Shown piece by piece: positions 16,907 to 24,608 of a DNA stretch of 64,000 bases (position 1 is the first letter of the stretch; each line of letters opens with the position of its first letter). The translations under genes were made by a program, and so were the position numbers. Origin of the DNA: Eubacterium sp. OM08-24 (GTDB lineage: Bacteria > Bacillota > Clostridia > Oscillospirales > Acutalibacteraceae); contig NZ_QSTA01000009.1 of assembly GCF_003438075.1 (NCBI RefSeq), positions 12,672 through 76,671 on the forward strand, given 5' to 3'. A model generated the notes under the pieces. The model searched no databases. It worked only from the letters and a program-made list of their open reading frames with translations, and was not told the DNA's origin.

Positions 16907-17698
16907 ATGACTTTGGAAATAAGAAATGCGTTTGACTATATTGCAGGTAAGGTTGAGGCTCAGCTTGCTCCTGCCGGATATACAAGACAAAAGGTTGCTG
17001 CCGATGACAAACAGGAAATCGTAGCACTTTTTACAAGTGAAAATGTAGCGTATTCAGTGGTCTATTATGTTGAAAAATCACATATGGTTCTCCGCACCTG
17101 TACTATGACAGAGGAAGGCCCTGACAACGAGTGGAAAACTCTTGCTACATGGATGCTTGACGAAGAGAGCACTCAGAAAGATGTTGAAAGTATCGCAAAC
17201 GACTTTTTAGAGGGCGTTTCAGGCACTGTTGCCGTTAAGCGTGCAAAGCAGATTAAGCAGAAAAAGAAAAAGGATGATGACGGCAACGCAGATCCAAAAT
17301 TCCTTGCTAAGCGCTTTGTAGCTGTTTTTCCTGAGCTTAAAGAGGAAATTAAGTACGAAGAGGACGGCTATTTTCCTTTCAGAGGCGCAACTTTTGCAAA
17401 AGAAAAGATTGCTCCTAAGATTGTAAATTACTTAAAGTCGGCAACAAACCAGCAGGTAGAAAAACTCGTTGGCATTTTCAATTTGCAGTACAACAACGGT
17501 GATAGCGATACTCGCTCAATTATCACAATTATTTTGCTCAACTCACTTGATGACGAGCAGTTTAATACAGTCTTTGAGTATCTCAGTGATGACCTTAAAA
17601 AAGCAGGAAAGGCTGCCAGAAAATATAAGGGCAAAAAGGTTAAACCCGAAAAGCCAAAGAAAAAGAATGTTTCTAAAGCATCTACACTTAATGACTGA
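16907..17698 (+). CDS. conserved-looking cytosolic protein of unknown function (263 aa)
   Basis: I do not recognise the family. Two regions are separated by a lysine-rich linker (KQIKQKKKKDDD, about 118-129): an N-terminal alpha/beta part (VAYSVVYYVEKSHMVLRTC) and a C-terminal all-helical part (PKFLAKRFVAVFPELKEEI). The tail is strongly basic (KKVKPEKPKKKN). No signal peptide or membrane helix. The start is ambiguous: ATG 16907 is only three bases from AAAGGA, while an in-frame TTG at 16913 is nine bases from it and may be the real start. A perfect consensus promoter indicates high expression. It precedes the rpmG-secE-nusG group but has its own transcript. Confidence 0.75.
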   Translation: MTLEIRNAFDYIAGKVEAQLAPAGYTRQKVAADDKQEIVALFTSENVAYSVVYYVEKSHMVLRTCTMTEEGPDNEWKTLATWMLDEESTQKDVESIANDFLEGVSGTVAVKRAKQIKQKKKKDDDGNADPKFLAKRFVAVFPELKEEIKYEEDGYFPFRGATFAKEKIAPKIVNYLKSATNQQVEKLVGIFNLQYNNGDSDTRSIITIILLNSLDDEQFNTVFEYLSDDLKKAGKAARKYKGKKVKPEKPKKKNVSKASTLND

Positions 17699-17743
17699 TT
17701 ATAATTAAATGCAGAAATACTGCGATTTTTTGCGTAAAAACAC

Positions 17744-17772
17744 TTGACTTAGTGTTTTGTATATGATAAAAT
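17744..17772 (+). promoter_or_regulatory. promoter of the rpmG-secE-nusG-rplKA operon
   Basis: TTGACT at 17744-17749, 17-base spacer, TAAAAT at 17767-17772, about 83 bases before the rpmG start. Confidence 0.8.
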
Positions 17773-17854
17773 AGTTATACCTCTGAAAGGGGCTTTATTT
17801 TTCTGCCCTATTGAGGGAGGCTAAAATATTCCGAAAAAACCGGGAGGTGCCGTT

Positions 17855-18004
17855 ATGAGAGTTAAAATCACATTGGCCTGCACAGAGTGCAAACAGCGTA
17901 ATTACAACACAATGAAAAACAAGAAGAACAGTCCGGACAGACTTGAAATGAACAAGTACTGCCGTTTCTGTAAGAAACACACTCCGCACAAGGAAACAAA
18001 ATAA
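17855..18004 (+). CDS. rpmG: 50S ribosomal protein L33 (bL33)
   Basis: 49 residues, [18 protein letters not shown] onward, with the two zinc-type CxxC pairs CTEC and CRFC, so a zinc-binding C+ paralogue. RBS GGGAGGTG seven bases upstream. Twelve bases separate it from secE. rpmG-secE-nusG is a standard bacterial order. Confidence 0.96.
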   Translation: MRVKITLACTECKQRNYNTMKNKKNSPDRLEMNKYCRFCKKHTPHKETK

Positions 18005-18016
18005 TGGAGGTTTAAA

Positions 18017-18295
18017 ATGGCTGACAAAAAGGTTGAAGCTAAAAAGGCCGATGCTAAAAAAGCAGACGCCAAAAAACCTGCGAAGAAAAACAAGCAAAAT
18101 GTTTTTCAGAAGCTTATTAAGTACCTCGGTGCGTGTAAGGGTGAGCTCAAGAAAATTACTTGGCCTACTCCAAAGCAGACTACAAAGAACTTCGGTATTG
18201 TTATCGCAGTTATCGTAGTTGTGGGATTGTTCATTTTCGGCCTTGACAGAGGACTTTATGCTTTGCTTGGCTTAGTTATGAACACATCAGCTTAA
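18017..18295 (+). CDS. secE: preprotein translocase subunit SecE
   Basis: Small tail-type subunit of the SecYEG channel. 92 residues with an Ala/Lys-rich N-terminal extension (repeats of KKADA), the amphipathic helix GELKKITWPTPKQT characteristic of SecE and one transmembrane helix (GIVIAVIVVVGLFIFGLDRG). RBS GGAGG. Confidence 0.95.
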   Translation: MADKKVEAKKADAKKADAKKPAKKNKQNVFQKLIKYLGACKGELKKITWPTPKQTTKNFGIVIAVIVVVGLFIFGLDRGLYALLGLVMNTSA

Positions 18296-18332
18296 TCTCT
18301 GTTGTTACTAACTTACGAAAGGAAGAGAGTAA

Positions 18333-18860
18333 ATGGCAGATCAAGAAGCAAAATGGTATGTAGTGCATACTTATTCGGGCTACGAAAATAAGGTTGCAGC
18401 TGACTTAATGACAACTGCTGAAAACAGAAACCTTCAAGATATGATCGTTGATGTTAAAGTACCTACTGAAATCGTAACCGAAACCGTTGGCGACAAAACA
18501 AAAGAGGTTGAAAATAAAATTTACCCTTGTTATGTTTTTGTTAAGATGATTTATACAGACGAAACCTGGTATGTAGTACGCAATATCAGAGGATGCACAG
18601 GATTTGTTGGACCGGGATCTAAACCTGTTCCGCTTACAGATGCTGAGGTATACAGAATGGGTGTTGAAACCCGCTCTGTAAAGGTGAACTATTCGGTTGG
18701 CGATTCAGTTCGTATTATCGATGGTCCGCTTGATGATTTTGTCGGTGTTGTAGAAGAAATTGATGCCGATAAAAACTATGTCCGTGTCATTGTATCAATG
18801 TTCGGACGAGAAACTCCGGTTGAGCTTGAGTTAGGTCAGGCTGAACTGCTTGAGGAATAA
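18333..18860 (+). CDS. nusG: transcription termination/antitermination factor NusG
   Basis: 175 residues. NGN domain begins WYVVHTYSGYENKV and includes PCYVFVKM and VRNIRGCTGFVG; the C-terminal KOW domain has GDSVRIIDGPLDDFVGVVEEID. Couples RNA polymerase to Rho, ribosome or pausing elements. RBS AAAGGAAGAG. Same operon as secE and rplK. Confidence 0.97.
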   Translation: MADQEAKWYVVHTYSGYENKVAADLMTTAENRNLQDMIVDVKVPTEIVTETVGDKTKEVENKIYPCYVFVKMIYTDETWYVVRNIRGCTGFVGPGSKPVPLTDAEVYRMGVETRSVKVNYSVGDSVRIIDGPLDDFVGVVEEIDADKNYVRVIVSMFGRETPVELELGQAELLEE

Positions 18861-18902
18861 TCGCAGATAATTTGCCTAATGGCTTATTATTGGGAGCATA
18901 AT

Positions 18903-18950
18903 GTTCCCTGTGGGAGGGAACCTACATAGTGGTGTCCCGCAATTTACCAC
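18903..18950 (+). promoter_or_regulatory. structured leader before rplK
   Basis: GTTCCC-TGTGG-GAGGGAAC hairpin (18903-18921) containing GTGGGAGGGAA, later closed by TTACCAC at 18944-18950. The same elements, GTGGGAGGGAA and GACCACC, recur before rplA. Position and repetition suggest a ribosomal-protein autoregulatory site (uL1 is the usual regulator of this operon), which is an inference. Confidence 0.45.
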
Positions 18951-18972
18951 GAATTTTGGAGGTGCAAACACA

Positions 18973-19398
18973 ATGGCTCAGAAGGTAGTTGGCTTAATTA
19001 AGTTACAGATACCTGCCGGAAAGGCTACTCCGGCTCCGCCTGTTGGACCTGCTCTTGGTCAGCACGGCGTAAATATCGTTGCGTTCACAAAGGATTTTAA
19101 CGAGCGCACAAAGAATGACATCGGTCTTATCATCCCAGTTGTTATTACAGTGTATGCAGACCGTTCATTCACTTTCGTTACAAAAACTCCACCGGCAGCA
19201 GTCCTTCTTAAGAAGGCTTGTGGCATTGAGAGTGGTTCTGGCGTACCAAACAAGACAAAGGTTGCTCAGATTACTCGTGAGCAGATCACAAAGATCGCAG
19301 AGCAGAAAATGCCTGACCTCAACGCAGGTTCTCTTGAAGCAGCAATCAGCATGGTTGCAGGTACTGCAAGAAGCATGGGTATTACAGTAGTTGACTAA
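18973..19398 (+). CDS. rplK: 50S ribosomal protein L11 (uL11)
   Basis: 141 residues from ATG 18973, preceded by TTGGAGGTGC. Starts [20 protein letters not shown] with [14 protein letters not shown], the L11 N-terminal signature, and ends [13 protein letters not shown]. An upstream in-frame ATG at 18901 is not used, since it has no site and the family begins at MAQK. Part of the GTPase-associated centre. Confidence 0.97.
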   Translation: MAQKVVGLIKLQIPAGKATPAPPVGPALGQHGVNIVAFTKDFNERTKNDIGLIIPVVITVYADRSFTFVTKTPPAAVLLKKACGIESGSGVPNKTKVAQITREQITKIAEQKMPDLNAGSLEAAISMVAGTARSMGITVVD

Positions 19399-19405
19399 TT
19401 ATCCG

Positions 19406-19433
19406 GGTGGGAGGGAAATCCCGATTGACCACC
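19406..19433 (+). promoter_or_regulatory. structured leader before rplA
   Basis: GGTGGGAGGGAAATCCCG followed by GACCACC: outer pairing GGTGG/CCACC encloses GGGA/TCCC. It repeats the motif in front of rplK, in the 54-base gap between rplK and rplA. Probable autoregulatory or translational-control element. Confidence 0.45.
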
Positions 19434-19452
19434 TATCAATGGAGGAAAACTG

Positions 19453-20148
19453 ATGAAACACGGTAAAAAATATGTTGACGCAGCTAAGCTCGTTGACAAA
19501 TCAAAATTATACGAACCAGGCGAGGCTCTTGAAACTGTTATCAAGACAAGCACCGCTAAGTTTGATGAAACCGTTGAGCTTCATGTAAAGCTCGGTGTTG
19601 ACAGCCGTCACGCTGACCAGCAGGTTAGAGGCGCTGTTGTACTCCCTAACGGTACAGGTAAAGATGTTAGAGTTCTTGCTATTTGTAAGGGCGCTAATGA
19701 GGAGCTTGCAAAGGAAGCAGGTGCTGACTTTGTAGGTGCTGAGGATATGACTCAGAAGATTCAGCAGGAAAACTGGATGGACTTTGATGTTCTCATTACA
19801 ACTCCTGACTGCATGGGTCTTGTAGGCCGTTTAGGTAGAATCCTTGGTCCTCGTGGTCTTATGCCAAACCCAAAGGCTGGTACTGTTACTCCTGACATTG
19901 CTAAGGCTGTTAAAGAGGCTAAAGCAGGTAAGATTGAGTACCGTCTTGACAAAACAAACATCATTCACTGCCCAATCGGTAAAGTAAGCTTTGGCGCAGA
20001 CAAGCTCGGCGAGAACTTCGATACACTTATGGAAGCTATCGTAAAGGCTAAGCCGGCTGCTGCAAAGGGTCAGTACATTCGCTCAGTTGCTGTTGTATCA
20101 ACAATGGGACCAAGCGTTCGTATTTCACCTGCTAAGTTTGGTGTTTGA
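19453..20148 (+). CDS. rplA: 50S ribosomal protein L1 (uL1)
   Basis: 231 residues, [18 protein letters not shown] onward, with the L1 signature around [26 protein letters not shown]. Builds the L1 stalk and usually represses its own operon at translation. RBS GGAGGAAAA. Last gene before the L10 leader. Confidence 0.97.
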   Translation: MKHGKKYVDAAKLVDKSKLYEPGEALETVIKTSTAKFDETVELHVKLGVDSRHADQQVRGAVVLPNGTGKDVRVLAICKGANEELAKEAGADFVGAEDMTQKIQQENWMDFDVLITTPDCMGLVGRLGRILGPRGLMPNPKAGTVTPDIAKAVKEAKAGKIEYRLDKTNIIHCPIGKVSFGADKLGENFDTLMEAIVKAKPAAAKGQYIRSVAVVSTMGPSVRISPAKFGV

Positions 20149-20191
20149 TTATAATTAATTTAATGTTTACACCTTTTGGTGTGAATATAAA

Positions 20192-20262
20192 TTCGCTGTT
20201 CTAAAGACAGCAGGTGCATTATGCATAAAGGTTATACCGCCTGCCGAGGAAGATGCAATTTT
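20192..20262 (+). ncRNA. L10 ribosomal protein leader
   Basis: The core matches the L10 leader: GCTGTTCTAAAGACAGC followed by AGGTG and later CCGCCTGCCGAGGAAG. L10 bound to L7/L12 binds this RNA to limit its own synthesis. Here it is directly followed by an intrinsic terminator, so control is probably transcriptional. Confidence 0.85.
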
Positions 20263-20283
20263 ACATTATTTTGTATTTTTGCG

Positions 20284-20318
20284 GCAGTCCGAGGTTTAAT
20301 CGGACTGCCTTGTTTTTT
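20284..20318 (+). terminator. attenuator terminator of the L10 leader
   Basis: GGCAGTCCG and CGGACTGCC form a 9-bp stem (20284-20309) followed by TTGTTTTTT, 46 bases before rplJ. Confidence 0.9.
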
Positions 20319-20363
20319 ATGAACTTTAGATACTGCGTTTAAAAAATTTTGGAGGTGAAATAA

Positions 20364-20918
20364 TTGCCAAGTCAAAGTGTTTTAGAGCAGAAGAAAGTCA
20401 TCGTTGAAGAACTTACAGCAAGACTTAAGAACTCTGTTACAGGTTTAGTTGTTTCATACGAGGGTATCAACACTGAGGACGATACAAAGCTCAGAAAAGA
20501 ACTTCGTGAAAACAATGTTCACTACTCAGTAGTTAAGAACACACTTTTATCTCGTGCCTGTGACCAGGTAGGTCTTGAGGAGATGAAGCCTGTTCTCGAG
20601 GGTACAACAGCTCTCGCAACAAGCGACAGTGAGTATGCTGCTGCTGCAAGAATCCTCTGCAACTATGCTAAGGATCACGATAACTTTAAGGTTAAGTCAG
20701 GTTACCTTGATGGCGCTGTTATTGATATGGATACAATCACAGCACTTTCAAAACTTCCTACAAGAGATGTACTTCTCGCAAATGTACTTGGTGCATTCCA
20801 GGCACCAATCGCTTCTTTCGCAAGAGCTATGCAGGCTGTTGTTGATAAGGGTGGTGTTGAGGCTTGCTTAGCAGCCGCAACAGAAGAGGCTCCTGCTGAG
20901 GAACCTGCTGCAGAATAA
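20364..20918 (+). CDS. rplJ: 50S ribosomal protein L10 (uL10)
   Basis: 184 residues; TTG start, with GGAGGTG eight bases upstream. MPSQSVLEQKKVIVEELTARL, YEGINTEDDTKLRKELRENNVHYSVVKNTL split over 32-61 and a helical Ala/Glu-rich tail that anchors L7/L12. Expression is controlled by the upstream leader. Confidence 0.96.
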   Translation: MPSQSVLEQKKVIVEELTARLKNSVTGLVVSYEGINTEDDTKLRKELRENNVHYSVVKNTLLSRACDQVGLEEMKPVLEGTTALATSDSEYAAAARILCNYAKDHDNFKVKSGYLDGAVIDMDTITALSKLPTRDVLLANVLGAFQAPIASFARAMQAVVDKGGVEACLAAATEEAPAEEPAAE

Positions 20919-20970
20919 TCTGCAAAATTAATTTAAATTTTACAACTTATTATATCGGAGGTAAATTAAA

Positions 20971-21345
20971 ATGGCATCAGAGAAAATTACTGCTATTATT
21001 GAAGAATTAAAAGGCCTCACAGTTCTTGAACTTTCAGAGCTCGTACACGCTGTAGAGGATGAGTTTGGTGTATCAGCTGCTGCTGCAGTTGCTGTTGCAG
21101 GCCCTGCTGAGGCTGCATCTGCTGCTGCTGAGCAGACAGAGTTTGATGTAATCCTTAAGAGTGCCGGCGGCAACAAGATCGCTGTTATCAAGGTTGTTCG
21201 TGAGATCACAGGTCTTGGTCTTAAGGAAGCTAAGGCTCTCGTTGACGGCGCTCCAAAGGCTCTCAAAGAGGCTGTATCTAAGGACGAGGCTGATGAGATC
21301 AAGTCAAAGATCGAAGCAGCTGGCGCTGAAGTTGAAGTTAAGTAA
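20971..21345 (+). CDS. rplL: 50S ribosomal protein L7/L12 (bL12)
   Basis: 124 residues: N-terminal dimerisation helices, an Ala-rich hinge ([20 protein letters not shown]) and the C-terminal domain with [30 protein letters not shown] terminator follows at once and rpoB is not present downstream, which is unusual. Confidence 0.97.
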   Translation: MASEKITAIIEELKGLTVLELSELVHAVEDEFGVSAAAAVAVAGPAEAASAAAEQTEFDVILKSAGGNKIAVIKVVREITGLGLKEAKALVDGAPKALKEAVSKDEADEIKSKIEAAGAEVEVK

Positions 21346-21364
21346 TTTAATTTCCAAAATTTTT

Positions 21365-21395
21365 ATCCCGACGGAATTTTCCGTCGGGATTTTTT
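21365..21395 (+). terminator. terminator of rplJ-rplL
   Basis: ATCCCGACGG-AATTTT-CCGTCGGGAT followed by TTTTTT, 20 bases after the rplL stop. Confidence 0.95.
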
Positions 21396-21407
21396 GTTGT
21401 GTGCGAT

Positions 21408-21995
21408 GATGGTTGAAAATTATGGTTTAGCAAATTATCGGTCGGGCAACAAAGTAAAGCAAAAGAAAAATTTTCAGTCCCGAATATAAAAGTTTGGTCA
21501 ACCTTTTCAAAGGTTGCGGGTTTGGGCAGACCCACAAATGCTTTATGCTATTGCAAATTATAATAGTCAAACGGCTTGCCGTTTGGCGGATTGAACAACA
21601 TAATGGCGAAAGCCTCATAATTGCGAAAGCAACAAAGGAAAGGGCACACTACTAAAACTACAATTTGCCGCTTTTTAAGGGCGAATTAGCCACACACGCA
21701 AACTTTTGCGTCCTTTAAAATATCATTTCTCAACTGATACTCAGGTGTAACTTTCTTACTCACTGCCACTTATTAGTCTTAACTTTTGCTTTTTACTAAA
21801 GCCTTAAGTAATTTAAAGTTAAGTTATTCTATAATACAATTATAACTGATTATTTATATTTTAATTCAGTGCGTTTTTATTGTTTTATGGGCTCTGCCCA
21901 AATCCGAAACCCTTTAAAAAGGGTTGACCTAAATTTTAAATTTATTAAACTAAACTTTGTGCGCTAAACTGTAATTTACACAAATTTTAGCAACA
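21408..21995 (+). repeat. dispersed inverted-repeat element, long form, copy 4
   Basis: Fills the rplL-lysC gap. The left end has AAAATTATGGTTTAGC, GTCGGGCAACAAAGTAAAGC and GGTCAACCTTTTCAAAGGTTGC. The right end has ATGGGCTCTGCCCAAATCCG, CCTTTAAAAAGGGTTGACC and TTATTAAACTAAACTTTGTG. The reverse complement of the right end matches the left end over about 100 bases with mismatches. Interior collinear with copies 1 and 9, including an inner hairpin ACGGCTTGCCGTTTGGC. Confidence 0.88.
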
Positions 21996-22005
21996 ATATT
22001 TACAG

Positions 22006-22030
22006 CAAAAAAGCTCCTCAATAGAGGAGC
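22006..22030 (-). terminator. terminator of lysC
   Basis: Minus strand GCTCCTC-TATT-GAGGAGC (22030-22013) followed by TTTTTTT, 24 bases after the lysC stop. Confidence 0.9.
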
Positions 22031-22054
22031 CTTTTATAATGCAATAAATATAAA

Positions 22055-23260
22055 TTAACCAAAGAACTTAGCGTGGATAGCCTTAACAGCCTTATCTGCA
22101 TCGTTCTCATCAATAAGAACAGAAACCTTGATTTCGCTTGTGCTGATCATCTGAATGTTTACCTGCGCATCGTAAAGAGCCTCAAACATCTTTGTAGCAA
22201 CGCCTGCATGGCTTTCCATACCTGCGCCTACGATAGAAATCTTAGCAACGCTCTCGTCTACGAGGATTTCTGTACCGTCAAAGTTCTCAATGTAATCCTT
22301 GAGTGCCTCGGCAGCCTCAGAACCTCTTGACTTTGGTACTGTAAAGCTGATGTCCTTCTTGCCATCGTGACCGATTGACTGAAGAATAATATCTACATTG
22401 ATATCCTTAGCAGAAAGTTTTGAGAAGATTTTGAAAGCAAGACCCGGCTCGTTTGGAATACCTGTTACAGAAATTCTTGCAACATCTGTATCTTTAGCAA
22501 CGCCACTGATTAACATTTTTTCCATTTTAGTTTTCTCCTTTACTATTGTACCCGATGCTCTTGTCATACTTGAGAGGACTTCAAGCTCGATGTTATATTT
22601 CTTAGCCATTTCAACTGAACGGTTGTTGAGTACCTGTGCGCCGAGTGTAGCAAGCTCGAGCATTTCGTCGTAAGAAATCTCTTTAAGCTTTCTTGCGTTC
22701 TCAACCTTTCTTGGGTCAGCTGTATAAACGCCTTCTACATCTGTGTAGATCTGGCAAAGGTCAGCGTGCATTGCTGCTGCAATAGCTACGGCACTTGTGT
22801 CTGAACCGCCTCTGCCGAGAGTTGTAATATCGTCGGTCTTAGCAAGACCCTGGAAACCTGCAACAACAACAATTCTCTTCTTGTCGAGTTCGTGACGAAT
22901 ACGGCTTGGGTCAACCTTTTTGATTCTTGCACTTGTGTGAATGTTGGTTGTTTCAAAACCTGCCTGCCAGCCAAGAAGTGATACAGCAGGATAACCCAGC
23001 TTTTCGATTGCCATTGCAAGAAGTGAAATAGAAATCTGTTCACCTGCTGCAAGCAGCATATCTTTTTCTCTCTTTGAACCATTTGGATTAATTTCTTCGG
23101 CTTTTGCGATAAGATCGTCTGTGGTGTCGCCCTGTGCAGATACAACAACTACAACATCGTTGCCCTGTGCGTAAGTATCAGTAACGATTTTAGCCACATT
23201 CATTACACGCTCAGCATTTGCTACGGAGCTGCCGCCGAATTTCTGAACTATCAAACTCAT
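22055..23260 (-). CDS. lysC: aspartate kinase
   Basis: First step of the aspartate pathway (Lys, Thr, Met). 401 residues. Kinase domain begins IVQKFGGSSVAN (substrate-binding KFGGSS), with GFQGLAKTDDITTLGRGGSDTS split over 133-154, and two C-terminal ACT domains (ISVTGIPNEPGLAFKIF; ISIVGAGMESHAGVATKMF) for feedback control. RBS AGAGGAG. It follows hom by 21 bases on the same strand, so the two form an operon. Confidence 0.96.
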   Translation of the reverse strand: MSLIVQKFGGSSVANAERVMNVAKIVTDTYAQGNDVVVVVSAQGDTTDDLIAKAEEINPNGSKREKDMLLAAGEQISISLLAMAIEKLGYPAVSLLGWQAGFETTNIHTSARIKKVDPSRIRHELDKKRIVVVAGFQGLAKTDDITTLGRGGSDTSAVAIAAAMHADLCQIYTDVEGVYTADPRKVENARKLKEISYDEMLELATLGAQVLNNRSVEMAKKYNIELEVLSSMTRASGTIVKEKTKMEKMLISGVAKDTDVARISVTGIPNEPGLAFKIFSKLSAKDINVDIILQSIGHDGKKDISFTVPKSRGSEAAEALKDYIENFDGTEILVDESVAKISIVGAGMESHAGVATKMFEALYDAQVNIQMISTSEIKVSVLIDENDADKAVKAIHAKFFG

Positions 23261-23281
23261 GTCCTTTTACTCCTCTTTCAA

Positions 23282-24511
23282 TTATAAATCACCTATGCGG
23301 ATTTTTGAAATTACCTTTGCGCCCTTGCTTTCAAGTGCAGAGATTTTCTCAAGAATTTCACCATAGGGTAATTGCGCTGTTACAAAAGCAATTTCGCCCT
23401 CCGGGCTGTCTGCCTTTTCAATTTTATCTACACAGCCAAATACCTCCTGAGCAAGCTCCATAGTAGCGTTTGCTCTGATATACATAGCTGTAACAGAGTC
23501 CTCATAAGGAAGAATATTGTCGCCGTTGCCGTCTGCCCAGAACAAGAACTTTCTTGTCTTTAAGTGCTTGCAGCAGTCAACTACATCGGCTACAACAGCG
23601 CTTGCGGTTGGAAGTTTGCCTGCGCCCTTGCCGTAGAATACTACATCGCCTGTGCAGTCGCCTCTTACCATAATGCCGTTGAACTCGTAGTCAATGTTTG
23701 CGAGCTGGCTCTTGTTTGGTACAAACATAGGAGCAACAATAATATCAATCTTGCCATCATCAAGGCGCTTTACCTTGCCGATGAGCTTAATAACGCAGTT
23801 GTAAGCCTCAGCATATTTTACATCTTCAAGAGTAATTTCTGTGATACCCTCTGTATGTACTGAGTCAGGATATACATGCTTGCCAAAAGCAAGGGATGCA
23901 AGAATACAGATTTTACGGCAAGCGTCATGACCTTCAATGTCAGCGGCAGGGTTTCTCTCAGCAAAGCCGAGGTCCTGAGCGAGCTTTAAGGCTGCGTCAA
24001 ACTGCATACCGTCCTCAATCATCTTTGTGAGGATAAAGTTTGTTGTGCCGTTTAAAATACCTGCAATTTCATCAACAATATTTGCTACAAGGCACTGGCT
24101 GATTGGACGAATAATCGGAATACCGCCGCCAACTGATGCCTCAAATAAGAAGTTTACATTCTCGTCTTTTGCAATCTGTAAAAGCTCTGCACCATGAGCG
24201 GCAACCAACTCTTTGTTAGAGGTTACAACGCTCTTGCCTGATTTAAGGCATTTTTTTACAAAGTCATAAGCTGGGTTAAGACCGCCCATAACCTCAACAA
24301 CAACTCTTACTTCTCTGTCGTTTAAGATGTCGTTAAAGTCCTTTGTGAATCTGTCAGCTAAAGGACTGTCGGGAAATTCACGCAAGTCAAGAATGTGCTT
24401 TACATAAATTTCCTCTCCGATGCTTGCAAAAAGCTTCTGTTTGTGTGTTGTAAGAATTTCGGCTACGCCTGAGCCTACAACGCCGTGGCCCATTATTGCT
24501 ACTGAAATCAT
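23282..24511 (-). CDS. hom: homoserine dehydrogenase
   Basis: NADPH-dependent reduction of aspartate semialdehyde to homoserine. 409 residues: Rossmann motif MGHGVVGSGV at 7-16, catalytic domain with GILNGTTNFILTKM and the ADIEGHDACRK signature near 187, and a C-terminal ACT-like part (ELAQEVFGCVDKIEKADSPEG region) for feedback by threonine. RBS AAAGGAAAGG. lysC follows. Confidence 0.96.
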   Translation of the reverse strand: MISVAIMGHGVVGSGVAEILTTHKQKLFASIGEEIYVKHILDLREFPDSPLADRFTKDFNDILNDREVRVVVEVMGGLNPAYDFVKKCLKSGKSVVTSNKELVAAHGAELLQIAKDENVNFLFEASVGGGIPIIRPISQCLVANIVDEIAGILNGTTNFILTKMIEDGMQFDAALKLAQDLGFAERNPAADIEGHDACRKICILASLAFGKHVYPDSVHTEGITEITLEDVKYAEAYNCVIKLIGKVKRLDDGKIDIIVAPMFVPNKSQLANIDYEFNGIMVRGDCTGDVVFYGKGAGKLPTASAVVADVVDCCKHLKTRKFLFWADGNGDNILPYEDSVTAMYIRANATMELAQEVFGCVDKIEKADSPEGEIAFVTAQLPYGEILEKISALESKGAKVISKIRIGDL

Positions 24512-24565
24512 ATTCTAAATCCTTTCCTTTCAGTTTGGAATTTATAACTCCCTTATGTATTTAAT

Positions 24566-24595
24566 GAAGAACTGCCTGTAAGCAGACAGTCCTTC
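24566..24595. other. 13-bp hairpin between the PBP and hom genes
   Basis: GAAGGACTGTCTG-CTTA-CAGGCAGTTCTTC on the minus strand pairs along all 13 positions, with two G.U pairs. There is no T-run, so it looks like an mRNA processing or stability structure rather than a classical terminator; it would separate PBP mRNA from hom-lysC. Confidence 0.6.
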
Positions 24596-24608
24596 AAGAT
24601 AAACTGAC

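Noticed and set aside
17710..17732. Terminator after the 263-aa gene
   Set aside because: GCAG-AAATA-CTGC has only a four-base stem before the T-run, too weak to call.
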